Assembly: GCA_024803745.1 (NCBI GenBank)
Contig: JANJXV010000002.1
Coordinates: forward strand, 39,639,757 to 39,703,756
DNA from: Megascapheus bottae
Taxonomy: Eukaryota; Chordata; Mammalia; Rodentia; Geomyidae
DNA length: 64,000 nucleotides
Direction: 5' to 3'
Shown here: positions 35,992 to 47,391 of the stretch, in pieces
How the letters are laid out: each line of letters opens with the position of its first letter
How positions within the stretch are numbered: the stretch's first letter is position 1
The notes under the pieces: generated by a model
The model's input: only the letters and a program-made list of their open reading frames with translations
What the model was told of the DNA's origin: nothing
The model's database searches: none
Translations under genes and position numbers: made by a program

Positions 35992-36772
35992 TACTGTAAT
36001 GAATAATTTAGCACTGGGCCAATTAAATGGCTAAGAAATGAAAAGGCTGGACTAGATATAGAGAAGTTATTAGTCTATGGAAAACCAGGGCAAAGGGTTT
36101 GGCAGAATCGAGGAGTCCAACAATAGTAAACCCAGAATAAAAGTATGAGATTAATAAAATAATGAAAAGGGAAACCTGAAATTAAGACTCTATCCTGCAT
36201 ATGGATCTAGAGCGACTATTTTTCTTCTCCAAACCTCACTTTTGTATGTTTTCTTTTTCCAGATGATGATTTAAAGAAGGTTGAGAATCGAGAAATTGTA
36301 CTCTTTCTGACACTATTTACAGAAGCTGGACTATTGGCAAGTGCAGTGTTACTGTGAGTTTTTCTCCCTGCAAGTAAACACTGGGTCAAACAAGTCTTTG
36401 TACAAATATTGCTCAGATTTCCTCTTAAGCAAATGAGAAAGGGGGAAAAGAAGTCATTCCAAAATCTGAGCTATGATATTTACAGCAATGAAGTGAATGA
36501 AATGAATGAAGTTTGATGGGATATGTTGTCACATAAGAAAATGGAAGAAAGGTATCCACAGGGGGAGGAAATATTGTACAATAGAGTAGGAAAGACATTG
36601 ATGCCTATGTTACCTTTTTTTTTTCTGTAGATTCTATTTTTGTGTCACTCACCGGAGGAAAATGAAGACCATTCGAAGGACACTAAAGAAATACTTGGAA
36701 AAGAAACTTGAAGAATTAGTGGGAATGGCTGATAAGGAGGAAGAAAAGAAAAGGAATGAATACAAGATATAA
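33964..36772 (+). CDS. IZUMO3: IZUMO3, Izumo sperm-egg fusion protein family member 3 (seven coding exons)
   Basis: Coding exons are 33964-34195, 34341-34415, 34536-34625, 34838-34855, 35471-35551, 36263-36353 and 36631-36772. All introns are GT/AG, and the spliced frame is open for 242 residues plus TAA. The protein starts MGDLW, as I remember human IZUMO3, and the exon order and spacing of cysteines follow that protein. Residues 1-22 are a signal peptide ending VKG. The Izumo domain has cysteines at 23, 26, 134, 138, 148, 151, 158 and 164 (CLDC, CSEDC, CWTC). N98-E-T is an N-glycosylation sequon. A membrane helix spans about 177-201 and is followed by a basic, then Lys/Glu-rich tail. There is no Ig domain, unlike IZUMO1. 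The ATG is the first in frame and has G at -3 and G at +4. The family acts in sperm; IZUMO3 is linked to acrosome formation in mouse (from memory). Odd points: an 18-nt exon 4, a stop-free intron 2, and Glu186 inside the membrane helix. Confidence 0.95.
35029..35218 (-). mobile_element. IDL-Geo SINE in IZUMO3 intron 4, minus strand
   Basis: Antisense to the gene. The left monomer has lost about 12 bases ('gaatcctttatgctagg'). Imperfect flanking repeats ('agcttaggaa' and 'agcttgggaa') are consistent with a target-site duplication. Confidence 0.9.
35727..35938 (+). mobile_element. B1-dID SINE in IZUMO3 intron 5
   Basis: A diverged B1 half (35729-35850) and dID half (35855-35938) in the gene's sense. 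Its 3' end passes directly into an (AC)n array. Confidence 0.82.
35939..35986. repeat. (AC)n microsatellite in IZUMO3 intron 5
   Basis: About 23 AC units grow from the 3' end of a B1-dID SINE. Confidence 0.97.
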
Positions 36773-37380
36773 AGACACACTTGCACTGAAGGTCTTTCCT
36801 ATCCTTTCACAAGTTGACTCAGTGTTGAAAACTGGGACTTGAACATGTGTGTTCATAAAGTCATATCATTTTTAAATTGAAATAGAACTTGGAATTTCTC
36901 TACTGAAGGTCCTTGCTGATACCTTGTGGCAATGGATGCAATGAAATGACAAATGATTTACCCCAAATTGTACAGAAAGTAACACTATTCTTTTGCAGTA
37001 CACACAAAAGTACATGATAATAATGAACGCATTGTTAGTAATTCCCATCAGTGACTATAATTATAAACTTTTATGTTTCTAATGCTGGTTTTTATTTTTA
37101 TCTTTGCCTTGTTATTGTTTGCATATTTATACGTGTGAATAATTTTTATATCACATATACTTACTTGGAAAAAAATCCAAAATACGGGTCTTGAATTTCT
37201 AAACTTGTCCTATTCATTTGCTGCTGAGACCCTGCCTTCAAGGCCTACACTGTCACACAATTGTACACAAAAAGACCTGGTTGACAATTTCATTTATTGA
37301 AATATTTGTATTTGCTTTCTGTTGTAGCAATCTATTACTATTTGTGCAAGTCAGATATTAAATTTGATCATTCTTGTTGT
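36773..37380 (+). other. Probable 3' UTR of IZUMO3
   Basis: This is AT-rich unique sequence directly after the TAA stop. No AATAAA was found nearby. An ATTAAA at 37357-37362 is followed by a T/G-rich stretch at 37369-37385, so cleavage near 37380 is the best candidate. The UTR end is a guess; a weaker, earlier signal could be used. Confidence 0.35.
37357..37362 (+). terminator. Candidate polyadenylation signal (ATTAAA) for IZUMO3
   Basis: This is the second most common mammalian poly(A) hexamer. It lies 585 bases after the stop and has a T/G-rich downstream element within 25 bases. No RNA evidence is available here. Confidence 0.3.
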
Positions 37381-37414
37381 TTCCATTGAATATATTTGTA
37401 TGCACAAAACTCCA

Positions 37415-37505
37415 AGTAGTGCTTTTCATGTTATAGGTAAATGAATTCTTCAAACAACCTTGTGAGTAATATTGTAACATTTATCACAGAAATTAATACC
37501 TATCA
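37415..37505 (+). mobile_element. MIR-like fragment
   Basis: The blocks 'gtgcttttcatgttatagg', 'cttcaaacaaccttgtgag' and 'taatattgtaacatttatc' match the order of the MIR core. It is old and diverged, just beyond the proposed IZUMO3 3' end. Confidence 0.5.
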
Positions 37506-37644
37506 TTGAATAATATTCAATTCGCCTAGGTTGCAACAAACCTTTAGTGGGTGACCTATACCTATTAAAGCCATCTGATTGTATTGAAAGCCATATGTAT
37601 ATAGCTACCATAGATGAACAGAGATAAGATTTTTTTTGGTGGGG

Positions 37645-37830
37645 AATCATTTCTCTTTATTTTATTATATTTTTAAATTTTATTGTCAATGGCGATATAT
37701 AAAGGGGTTAGAGTTACATTCATGAGGTAGTGAGTACATTATTTTTCAAACAGTTACTCTTTACCATATTTTTCTCCCACTTTCCCTCCCTCCACCTCCT
37801 CCCAAGTTGTAAAGATCAGTTTTAAAAAGT
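37645..37830 (-). mobile_element. Older L1-like 3' end, minus strand
   Basis: The blocks 'aaattttattgtcaatgg', 'ggttagagttacattcatga' and a pyrimidine-rich run at 37768-37802 match the 8403 and 38761 copies. I read it as antisense L1 3' UTR of an older family. Confidence 0.45.
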
Positions 37831-37950
37831 AGGTTGATTATAAGTATTCACACTAGATTACATAGCTAGTGCATAACAAAAACTGGAATAAAACACTTGC
37901 CTATTTAACTGTTAAGTTCAACTATTATCATTTTGTTCCCCTCCCCCCAC

Positions 37951-38146
37951 CTTTGTTGCCAGTTCTGGGGCTTGAACTAAGGGTTTGAGCTCTGTCCTTG
38001 AACATTTTATTGCTCAAGGCTAGCACTCTACCATTTGAGCCACAGCACCTCTTCTGGCTTTTTTCTGTGTATAAGTACTGAGAAATTGAACCTGGGGCTT
38101 CAGTGCATGCTAAACAAGCACTCTACCACTAGGCCAGCCTCCACCC
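37951..38146 (-). mobile_element. IDL-Geo SINE, minus strand, diverged
   Basis: The Geo monomer in antisense carries an extra 'attttattgctcaaggc' segment also seen in 44430 and 31193. The ID-like monomer follows. It may belong to an older subfamily. Confidence 0.87.
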
Positions 38147-38445
38147 TCCTTTTTTTTTTTTTACAGTATTATGTTGTATTATACTTTGTATGCCTCTGTG
38201 TATACTTGAGTATGATCCACCCAAGTCAGATTCCTATCTAGCTAAGATAATAGAAACATGCCATCATTCCCAGCTCACATTTGTTCAGAAGGCTCTCATA
38301 ATCTTTTTCTGCCCATGTTTGTTTCAAATTACAGTACTTTCATTGTCAATCTTCCTGGTAGTCAGGATTGTGTTAGAAATGAGAAAGTTAAACATGATAG
38401 ATCATTTCAAGGATATAAATCAATGAAATAGTTAACAAGGTCTTG

Positions 38446-38489
38446 TGGTGTGTGTGTGTGTGTATGTGTGTGTGTGTGTCTGTGTCTGT
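38446..38489. repeat. (GT)n microsatellite, imperfect
   Basis: About 20 GT units with A and C interruptions. Confidence 0.93.
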
Positions 38490-38703
38490 GTACTAATACT
38501 AGGTTTTGAATGCATAGCCTCACACTATTACTGCTTTCTGGTACTCTAATAATTTATCCTTCTCCAGTTCTGGCTTCTTGTTTGTTGATTGGAGAGAAAA
38601 GTCTCTAAGATTTGGCAGCCTCAGCTGGCTTTGAACTGTGACCCACAGATCTCAGTCTCCTGAATAACTAAGATTATAGCTATAAAGCCATATGTATCTG
38701 GCA
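38490..38703 (-). mobile_element. B1-dID SINE, minus strand, diverged
   Basis: The dID-like part lies at 38490-38575 and a B1 half at 38580-38703 ('gctggctttgaactgtgac' and 'ctgaataactaagattata'). It directly abuts the (GT)n array, the antisense image of a SINE followed by (AC)n. Confidence 0.75.
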
Positions 38704-38760
38704 AACAATGTCTTTATAATGTACACATACAATAACTTTATAACTTTATGTGACATACAG

Positions 38761-38960
38761 TTCTTTTTTTAAATTGCTATTATAAATGTGATTTACAGGG
38801 GGGTTATGGTTATGTAAATAAGATAAAAAGTACATTTTCTTTTTGGACAATGTCACCCTTCCTCATTCTATTCCAACTTTTCCCTTCCATCCCTACCAAC
38901 AGGTGTATAGCTCATTTTAACATAGTGTCCAGTGATTATCATTGCTGTAATTATTTACTC
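38761..38960 (-). mobile_element. Older L1-like 3' end, minus strand
   Basis: Similar in layout to 8403-8590 and 37645-37830: a T-rich start, then 'gggggttatggttatgta', then a pyrimidine-rich block. The family is not identified. Confidence 0.4.
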
Positions 38961-39056
38961 TTTGACTATCTATACTTCTTAATAAATAGGTTTGTATAGT
39001 GTTCACATTTGTATAGTGTTCTTTTGAGAAAAGAAAGTATACATAAAATTCCATTA

Positions 39057-39305
39057 AGCCCAGTGCCGTGGTTCACGCCTGTAATCATAGCTGCTCAGGA
39101 GGCTGAGATCTGAGGGGCAAGGTTCAAAGCCATTCAGGGAGACTCTTATCTCCAATTAACATCCAGAAAACAGGAAGTAAGACTAGACTCACGGGTAGAG
39201 CTTGAGCTGAAGAGCTCAGGGACAGCGCTCAGGCCCAAGGGTAGGGTGGTAGTCTTGAGCTGAAGAGTTCAGAGACAGCAACCACGCCAAGTTCAAGATC
39301 CATAA
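39057..39305 (+). mobile_element. B1-dID SINE with a duplicated dID segment
   Basis: The B1 half (39059-39165) is well preserved. The dID segment 'gggtagagcttgagctgaag' with its downstream block occurs at about 39192 and again, altered, at about 39238. The end runs into (C)n and (AC)n. Confidence 0.9.
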
Positions 39306-39318
39306 CCCCCCCCCCCCA

Positions 39319-39347
<29 letters not shown>
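39306..39347. repeat. (C)n followed by (AC)n
   Basis: Twelve C at 39306-39317, then about 15 AC units. Confidence 0.95.
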
Positions 39348-39351
<4 letters not shown>

Positions 39352-39810
39352 AAATCCATGAAGGCAACTAAATAAAGTAGCAAAATGAAATAAAATATAA
39401 AAGAAACTAGCATTAAAATTAATATAAAGTGAACTTGTGTGCCATAATTCTAACTGCTAGAATGAGTGTTTTTAACTTTAATCAAAATCTACCGATAAAA
39501 TCCCAAATCATATGACAGGCTTAAAGTAAATATGAAATAATTGACTGTCAAAACCCTAGCCCAAAGAAAGAAGGTATTATATTATTAACATAAATTCCTA
39601 GAGAATTTAATTAAAATATGATATGAAGAATGATATGATGATAAAAGTTGTAAATATTCTACAATATACAGAAATAATGGAATTGTAAGAGCCTAACAAG
39701 GGTCTTGATATTTCTAAAAGGAAAGAAAATGTGAAGTGACATAATTTCTAATCATGTAAGAAAGCTTCACATAATTTTGTTAGAATTTGTTAGTCCTAAA
39801 GAAATGTTTG

Positions 39811-39995
39811 TAAGCTGGGTACAAGTCGCTCACACTTGTAAGGAGAGCTACTCAGGATGCTGCAGAAAAATCTGGGCAATATCCCTAATTCACAAGCAAA
39901 ATCCTGGAAGTGGAGATGTACAAATGGTAGAGTTCAAGCCTTGAACAAAAAGTCAAATGAAAACATGAAGTCCTGTGTTGAAGTCCTAGTACCAG

Positions 39996-39996
<1 letters not shown>
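39811..39996 (+). mobile_element. B1-dID SINE, diverged
   Basis: The B1 half starts 'taagctgggtacaagtcgct' and the dID half 'cctggaagtggagatgtaca'. The 3' end passes into (AC)n. Confidence 0.82.

Positions 39997-40043
<47 letters not shown>
39997..40043. repeat. (AC)n microsatellite
   Basis: About 23 AC units at the 3' end of a B1-dID SINE. Confidence 0.97.
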
Positions 40044-40046
<3 letters not shown>

Positions 40047-41480
40047 TATTAGATTACAGAATTGGAAAACTCAATGAATAACAAATATGGTAGCTCAAAC
40101 CCTATGTCTAACTAAGAAATAGATTGTCTTTTCAGTCTGTGGAAGTGAATCCTGATCCATGGAAATATAGTATACGTGAATAGACTGTTTCTAAGTCAAT
40201 ATACACCTAAGAACTAATTCTCTTTCTGTCAATGGCTGAATTATGAATGTGACTATCTTAGAAGAACATTCAGTTTGGATTTCTTATGATGAAAAAATAA
40301 GCACTTTCCATGGAGAAATGCTTAGGACAAAAAGAAAGTTTCCACAAATTCTGAGGAATTAATATGAACATGACTATAGAAATAAAATAAAAACTTCACA
40401 ACAACTAATTAAAAAGATTTCATATATAGGGAAACTAAAAAACTTATTTCTACATACTTCATGAAATACAGGTAAAATGATAAAGCTAATTATTAACTTC
40501 TTAAAACTAAGCAATGAAAGTATCACCTTGAGATAAACTGATATATGCATCTAACATTATGATTCCTAATCATTGTGCATTAAAGGATAAAATATTAAAA
40601 AGAGCATTCATGCTAAACATCTATCCAGAGAACAAAGTAAACTCAAAGGATGAACAAAGAGGAAAATTAGATTATATTATAAATATAAAAGCTAATTAAA
40701 AGTTTATGCCTAAACATATATTCCAAACAGTAGAAATAATATAAAGGAGTAGGCAAGATGCAGAGTTAGTAAGACAGAGGTTCAAGTGCACCCCCAAAAT
40801 TAATGCAAGATGTTTTATGTAAAACAAAAAGCAAAGGACTCCTGCTATGGCTTAAGTGGTAGAGTACTAACAAGTTTGAGGCCCTGAGTCAAAATACCAG
40901 TTTACAGAAAAGTAACAGCAATAGCATCAATAATACATGATATATAAATGTGTATAGAGAGATTTTTCTTGTATCTTAAGGAAAAAATTTTATTGCCACA
41001 TTTAAGGAAAGTGAAAATAATTATAATAATTATATGTATTAAAAATATTGACATAGGAGGAAAAAGGAACACAGAGTCAATAATGTTTTAAGAAATCAAG
41101 AAATATCATAATCTTAATCACTATCAAAGACAAATGCTTGGTTAAGAAAAAAGTCAAGGAAGCAGTTCATTGTGCGAGCTTAGCCACCTTTAGACTTTTT
41201 TATTAAAGAATTTATTAACATTGATTTTACATCATATTTCAAATGACGTGTTTAACAAACTATATTCAAGAAGGGAATCTCTATATACCATCACTGGCAC
41301 TTAGATTTTAGAACATAATTAAAATCATAGATACATATTAATCTATGTAATAAAACATTATGTCTGTACAGTCATAAACTTTTATATCTATATAGTTATG
41401 TTTATATTTCCAATACCATGTCCATAGCATTGAGTATGCAAATATTGAGTCCTCGCTCTTGTCCTGTTTGGAGCTAAAAG
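40044..41480. other. Intergenic sequence with an ID-like fragment
   Basis: 40832-40918 resembles a dID or Geo monomer ('ctatggcttaagtggtagag' and 'gaggccctgagtcaaaatac'). The remainder is unique and AT-rich. There is no gene. Confidence 0.45.
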
Positions 41481-42130
41481 CCACATATTAAGGATCCCGC
41501 CATACCATTCCTGGGCATCTGTCCTGAACATCATAATCCAGGATATGATAAGGACACCTGCTTATAGCTATATTCATCTCTGCACTAGTCACAATTGCCA
41601 AATGATGGAAACAATCCAGATGCCCTACTGCAGATGAGTGGATATAAAAAGTGTGATATATATATATATATATAATGGAAATCTACATAGCCAACAGATA
41701 AGATAAAATAAATGACATTCGCAGGGAAGTGGATGAATTTAGAGTGAATCAGTTGAGTGAGACAAGTCAAGATCAAAGGAACTTTTAGATTTTATGTTAA
41801 CTAAAGGATCAAAGTGTGATTTTTTTTTCCACTTGCCTGAGTGTTTGTTGTTAAACACAAGGAGAGTATTCAGTAAGGATACATAGGTATAATGGAGTTG
41901 AGGTTTCATTTTAAACATACTGAGTATGGATTATTTAGGAATATGGCTTCTGTGTTTCTATTTGTATTCCTGATCACACTAAGAAGAATCAGGCTAAATT
42001 GAAACATGTTTCAAGATACTAGAAAAAAAAATAGGTGGCACAGTTCAAACTAAGGCTGAGATCACACAGGCAGAGTAGAAAAGACCACGGACAGATTGCT
42101 AAATATCTACTTACATAAACTGTAACATAA
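41481..42130 (+). mobile_element. Old L1 ORF2 end and 3' UTR, diverged
   Basis: Blocks matching the conserved L1 ORF2 end occur in order: 'cataccattcctgggcatct', 'ctctgcactagtcacaattg', 'gatgagtggatataaaaag', 'gcagggaagtggatgaattt' and 'gagacaagtcaagatcaaag'. A TA run lies at 41655-41673. The frame is lost. The 3' boundary is uncertain. Confidence 0.65.
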
Positions 42131-42286
42131 ACAGATTATAGAGGAGTAGACAGCAATGTAGTACACTATTAAGATACTATATGTGTAGATAGAGTGGTAG
42201 AGCAATAGAAAGATCCTGTTTGATGTAAACTTATCTATTGGATAGCCTTTGAGATTCTAAGTTTGGTTCAATTCCCTTTAGCTTTT

Positions 42287-42498
42287 TTTGTCAGTAGTGG
42301 GACTTGAACTCAGGGCCTGGACAGTATCTCTGAGCTCTTCAGCTCATTGAACCAAAGGGCCATTTCTGATTATCTGTTAGTTACTTGGAGATAAGAGTCT
42401 CATGGACTTTCATGCCTGGACTGATTTTGAATTGTGATTCTCAGATCTCAGCCTCCTGAGTAGCTAGGATTAGAGGCATGGGCCACCAGCACTCAGCA
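42287..42498 (-). mobile_element. B1-dID SINE, minus strand
   Basis: The dID half lies at 42288-42375 and a well-preserved B1 half at 42380-42498. Flanking 17-base repeats at 42270-42286 and 42499-42515 differ at one base, consistent with a target-site duplication. Confidence 0.92.
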
Positions 42499-42649
42499 AA
42501 TTCCCATTAGCTTTTGACACTGTTTTTCAAATAGATAAAATGGCTCCCTGAATAATTAGAAGCAGTTAATATATATGATAAATCTAGAAATTGGTCTTTA
42601 CCATTTCAAGAACCAAGAGGCTTCCTGTTAATAGAATGATAAAATGAAG

Positions 42650-42841
42650 GCCGGGAGTTCGGCCTAGTGGTTAAAGTGCTTGCCTAGCATGCATGAAGAC
42701 CCAGGTTCGATTCCTCGGTACCACATACATAGAAAAAAGCCGGAAGTGGTGCTGAGGCTCAAGTGGTAGAGCTCTAGCCTTGAGAAAGTCCAAGGACAGT
42801 GCTCAGGCCCTGAGCTCAAGCCCAGGACTGGCAAAAAAAAA
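42650..42841 (+). mobile_element. IDL-Geo SINE, young full-length copy
   Basis: The cleanest copy in the window: ID-like monomer at 42650-42722, Geo monomer at about 42735-42830, then an A tail. A perfect 17-base target-site duplication, AGAATGATAAAATGAAG, is at 42633-42649 and 42842-42858. The perfect flanks imply a recent insertion. Confidence 0.97.
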
Positions 42842-42858
42842 AGAATGATAAAATGAAG

Positions 42859-44429
42859 ATGATCTAATTAGACTCTGTTCATCCTCTAGGCAAGGTCTTG
42901 TGGTCCTTCTGTTCTTCAAATGTAAACATGATGCAAAATTAATTGCTTACAGTTCTAATTTGAGTTTGAATTAATGGTTCATATAACAAAACAAGGGTAT
43001 GTAGAAATATCCTTCCAACAAGCAAATGTGTAACCAAAATCTCATAACAGTAAAAAAATACAAATCATATCATTACTGTAGCAATAATGTTTAAAAGCTA
43101 ACACATACTCCTATGTAGGGATGGTAGCCCTGCAGGAGGCTAAGTTAATAACATTTTTTCTGGAATATACGTATCACAAGGGAGAGGAGGTATTTCACAT
43201 TCATCTTAGTAGTGAGTGAAGATACTATTTCTGAGATCCCACCATAGGGGCATGAAATAATTTATCAAGAATGAATATTCTCAGGAGTTTTTGTTTCAGG
43301 ATACAGTGGACAGGGGTGAATTTTCAGCCAGCTTTAACAGTGCAAATCTGATTTATTTTCCATAGCGATGATAATAAAGGTGTCATCCAAATCCATCCAA
43401 ACATAAAAGCTAAATAATAAAGTACAAAAACAAAGTAACCTCTGCTATAAAAAAAAAGAGGATAACCTTATAATCTCTAAGACTTACTATTCTTTTTTAA
43501 CTCAATCTCTTCCAATCCATCTGGAAGGGAGATTATATTTCCCTCCATCTTAGGTTAATGATTTGTCTAATGAATTCTATGACCTGAAGTCTCTTCCAGA
43601 ACACTACTTCACCCTCTCTTCTTCTACAATACTAAATTTTTATTTAATATTAAAGTCTGCCCTTCCTGGATCCACTTCTTAGAACATTCAGTTTCCTAAG
43701 ACTACTGAGTTGCATTGTTTTTCTTCTCTCTTTTCACAATCTGCCTTCTTTCCATTACCAAAAATGACGCTGCTTTATTTGTACTTGTCAGTAATTTCTT
43801 AATTTTTACATCCAAAGGATTTTCTTTATCCTTCAAATAATCTGTAACTTCTGAGATGTTCAGAGTACCAATGGTTAGTTCCTAGAGTAGCCTCTTGTGG
43901 TGTACTGGACATGTTTTACTTTCTTTTTCATGTTTTCCCTTTCTTTTTCTCTCTTTCCCTTCCTTCCATTTTTCCTTTCATTCCCCCCCCCGTCTCTTTT
44001 TCTTTTTCAGTTTTCTGTTATTTGATCGATTTATGGAGCTCTCTGTCTTCTCTTTACCTTTAAGGTACTAGTTAGCAAAAAACTTAGTCTACTTGTACTT
44101 GCATTCTTACTTTTAGCAATGTAAATTCCCCTTTAGTAACCATCTCTGTAACGTATTAAGCTTGTGTTCCTTCCAAATCATCAACCCCTGCCTTTGAATA
44201 CCTGATAGATACACCCATTTCTATGCCTTCTTTAAACTCTAAAACTAAACCCCAAACTAAGACCCCTAATCTTCTGATCTCATAAAATGTATCAAAATTT
44301 AAGGTTTCTCTCAGCTCCCATGATGAAAATGTATGTTTTACTTGGATTTTGGGCTGGGTAATTTTGCTAATTACAATTGTAATTACCTTTTAAATAGTCC
44401 CAAAATTCTACAAATCTTTTCTTTTTTTC
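42859..44429. other. Unique intergenic sequence
   Basis: A pyrimidine-rich run lies at 43920-44015. No gene or repeat was recognised. Confidence 0.4.
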
Positions 44430-44621
44430 TACTGCCAGGTCTGGGGCTTGAACTCAGGGCCTATATATTCTCCTTGAACTTCTTTTGCTCAAGGCTAATA
44501 ATCTACTACCTGAGCTACAGTGCCACATCTGGCTTTTTCTGTTGCTATAACTGAGGAATTGAACCCAGGACCTTATGGAAGCTAGGCAAGCACTCTGCCA
44601 CTAAGCCACATTCCCAGCCCC
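44430..44621 (-). mobile_element. IDL-Geo SINE, minus strand, diverged
   Basis: The Geo monomer in antisense contains the longer 'cttcttttgctcaaggc' segment. The ID-like monomer ends 'ccacattcccagcccc'. Confidence 0.88.
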
Positions 44622-47391
44622 AACTTTACAAATTTCCAATCTTACTATTTTATGCTGTTTCGGGGTAGCTGATTTTATTGTGCCATGATGTGCTGATGTA
44701 ACTTCTCCAGAGAACTGAGTTGCAACATGTGGATCCAGGATGAAACTATAAGCCTTTCTCTATCTGGCATTGGCCAGCTAAATGCCACAAGGTAGAAATC
44801 TCAATATTCTGGAACTCTCATTATTTCACGTAGCCTAACCAATGCCTCTTCAATTAGCATTGATTTTCACTCCTAAAGATCTCAAAATTTTCCTGGCCAG
44901 TACGCTATATGAGGTTCTTCTCTCTCCAGGCCTATTAAAAGTAGCCTCCTCCTCATTCTCTGTGAGTCCTTCCTCTCCAACGGCTACATGCATACTTCCT
45001 TCCTAATGACTAGGCTGAAACAAATCTATGTCATATCTCCGAATAAAATTCCCCACTCACCACTTCACTTACAAAAGATTCATGGAAACTCTTTCATACA
45101 ACATTCTTGGAATCTTTTTTACCGTACAAAAATGTATTACTTGCAATATCATTTGAAATACCAAAGTGATTGATTTTCCCTCTGGAATTCATTTCAGTAA
45201 GTATTATTTGATATGAACAGAGGCATGTGCCTTTGTGTTCCTCTCCTAAGAGTATCCTCCATTGGTGTCACTATGCCTAGAGTCCTGATGTACTTAGAAC
45301 AAATCATGTTAAGTGAGGTAATTGAAGCTCAGAGATACTAACTGTGCATCTTTTTTTCCCACATGTAGAAGCAAGATCTAAAATACACCAGGATAGTAAC
45401 TGATCTTTAACATCTTTGGCAGCTTCCTGGCCACGAGGTCAACTTAAACATAGTTTAAATCTAACACACTTGAGGGAATTTAGATCCTACTAAAAATAAG
45501 CACTAAGTTCTTCAATCAAGCATGCATACTCCTAGGGTTTAACTCCACTCCAAGGAATCCACAGACAACCCTTGGAAATTCCATTTTTACTGCTGGGAAG
45601 TGTGGCAGATTTGGCTCATCAGTATGCCTAACTGACAACTGAATCAGAAACTCAAATTTCCTCTGAGTTCTAAAGCTTTTTAGTATTGATCTAAATCTAG
45701 ATATGATCTCAGAGATCAAGAGTCCAGAGCATAGTTCCCTGACTTACTGTAATTGTAAAATAGCGATGTTAGTACTTAGGTCCCCAGTGACACTAAAGAA
45801 TTACAGAAGTTTCAGAAACATTCATTACACTGAGCATTTGTCTTTCCAAGTTGGAGGGGAAAATGCTTACTCTTAATTGACATAAAAATAGACAATAGCA
45901 AGATTGAGAGGAAAGATATAGAGCTAGAGTGAAGCAAACATATGAAGAACTGACACCCGGCACTCCACTCCATCTCACGGCATCTGTCCAGCTTCATGTT
46001 CTTGGATTTGCATCTCCAGACCTAGTACTACTAAACTTGCAGGGTAATTTTACATTTGGGTACACAAGTTCCTCTTAAAGATGAAATGAATACTAACTCT
46101 CTCCAATCAAAGGGTAGTCCTGGCAGGTAGGCATGTTTGTCTAGCAACCACTTTAGACTGTGATGGGGCTGTGAGAGATTACTCTTGAAATATTTGAAGC
46201 CTTTACCTAATGAGGCTTCATCAATCTCCTGATGAGGTGTCCTGTCAAGCTTTCTGCTGGAAGAACTAATAAGCACAGGCTCTTCAGAATGCAAAATTCA
46301 TGTTTTCTCTTTCATCCACACTCTCTTTATCTTCCTAATGGTGTCAGAAAATGTTCAACAAGATTTTCTTGTGAATAACACCATTCCTGATTTTATGTCT
46401 GGCACTTTGGAAATCTATGAGAATAATACTTTTAAGCAACCAGATACCATTTACTGAGTTGTTATTTCTACAAATGATATGCTCAGTCTAGGATAGGAAG
46501 GAGAGTTCAATAAAATTCTGGAAAGTATTCAATGCAGGGCTTATGAAGCAACACTTATTAAAACATACCAAATCTTGCCTAAAGCCCAAATATCTTCCCA
46601 TAAAAGAAAAGCAAGACAAAGTTAAGGTCATTATCTCTGAGTGGTATAAGTTACAAGCAATTGCTATTTTCTTTTTTCATTTGTTAGAATTTCTGATTTG
46701 TCCACAGCTTACATAGGGAGAATGACTTTTAAATCAGCATGAGGATAATAATACACCTATGGCAAATACAGCCCAACATACATTCTTCTAAATTGTGCAA
46801 TGGATTAATTTAATCCAGTATTTAATTATGGGGTAAGTTTTATGTACCAAAAATGGCCCCAAATTAATGTTTCATTAGATTTTTACGCTGGGAAATGAAC
46901 TAGGGTTTAACAGTTTGTATTTTAGTTTCCTAGCTACTTTTAAATTCTGGTTACTATCTTTCAGTTTGAGGGTTATTTTGAGAAAACCCTTTCAATAACG
47001 CTTTCAATTTATTTAATTCCATAAAATGTAATTATAATAGTATGTATGAAGAAAAACTAAAAATAGTAATTTTGAAGCAATAACATAGTGGCAACTTATC
47101 ATAAGAAACAAAAAATTGAAATGTCATTGTTTTTCTAAAACCTGAGGCCAATTCAGGTGTCACAACCACCTGACCTATAGCACAACAGGCTCAGGACCTG
47201 TTCCTGGCTCTCTATCACTAATTCTTCACTACAGAAACCAAACTCCTTGTTGATCAGAATATCTCAATGATATTTCCAGGTGTCCCCCTGCCATAGCTTA
47301 TGCAATACTGTCCAATAGGAATATAATGAACACTACATACGTAAGTTTAAATTCAGTGGGAAGGTAGTCTTATTGAGAAAAATCTAAACAT
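44622..47391. other. Unique intergenic sequence
   Basis: 45285-45400 resembles an old L1 3' end ('aatcatgttaagtgaggtaa' followed by a 'ccacatgtagaag' block). The rest is unique. There is no gene. Confidence 0.4.
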
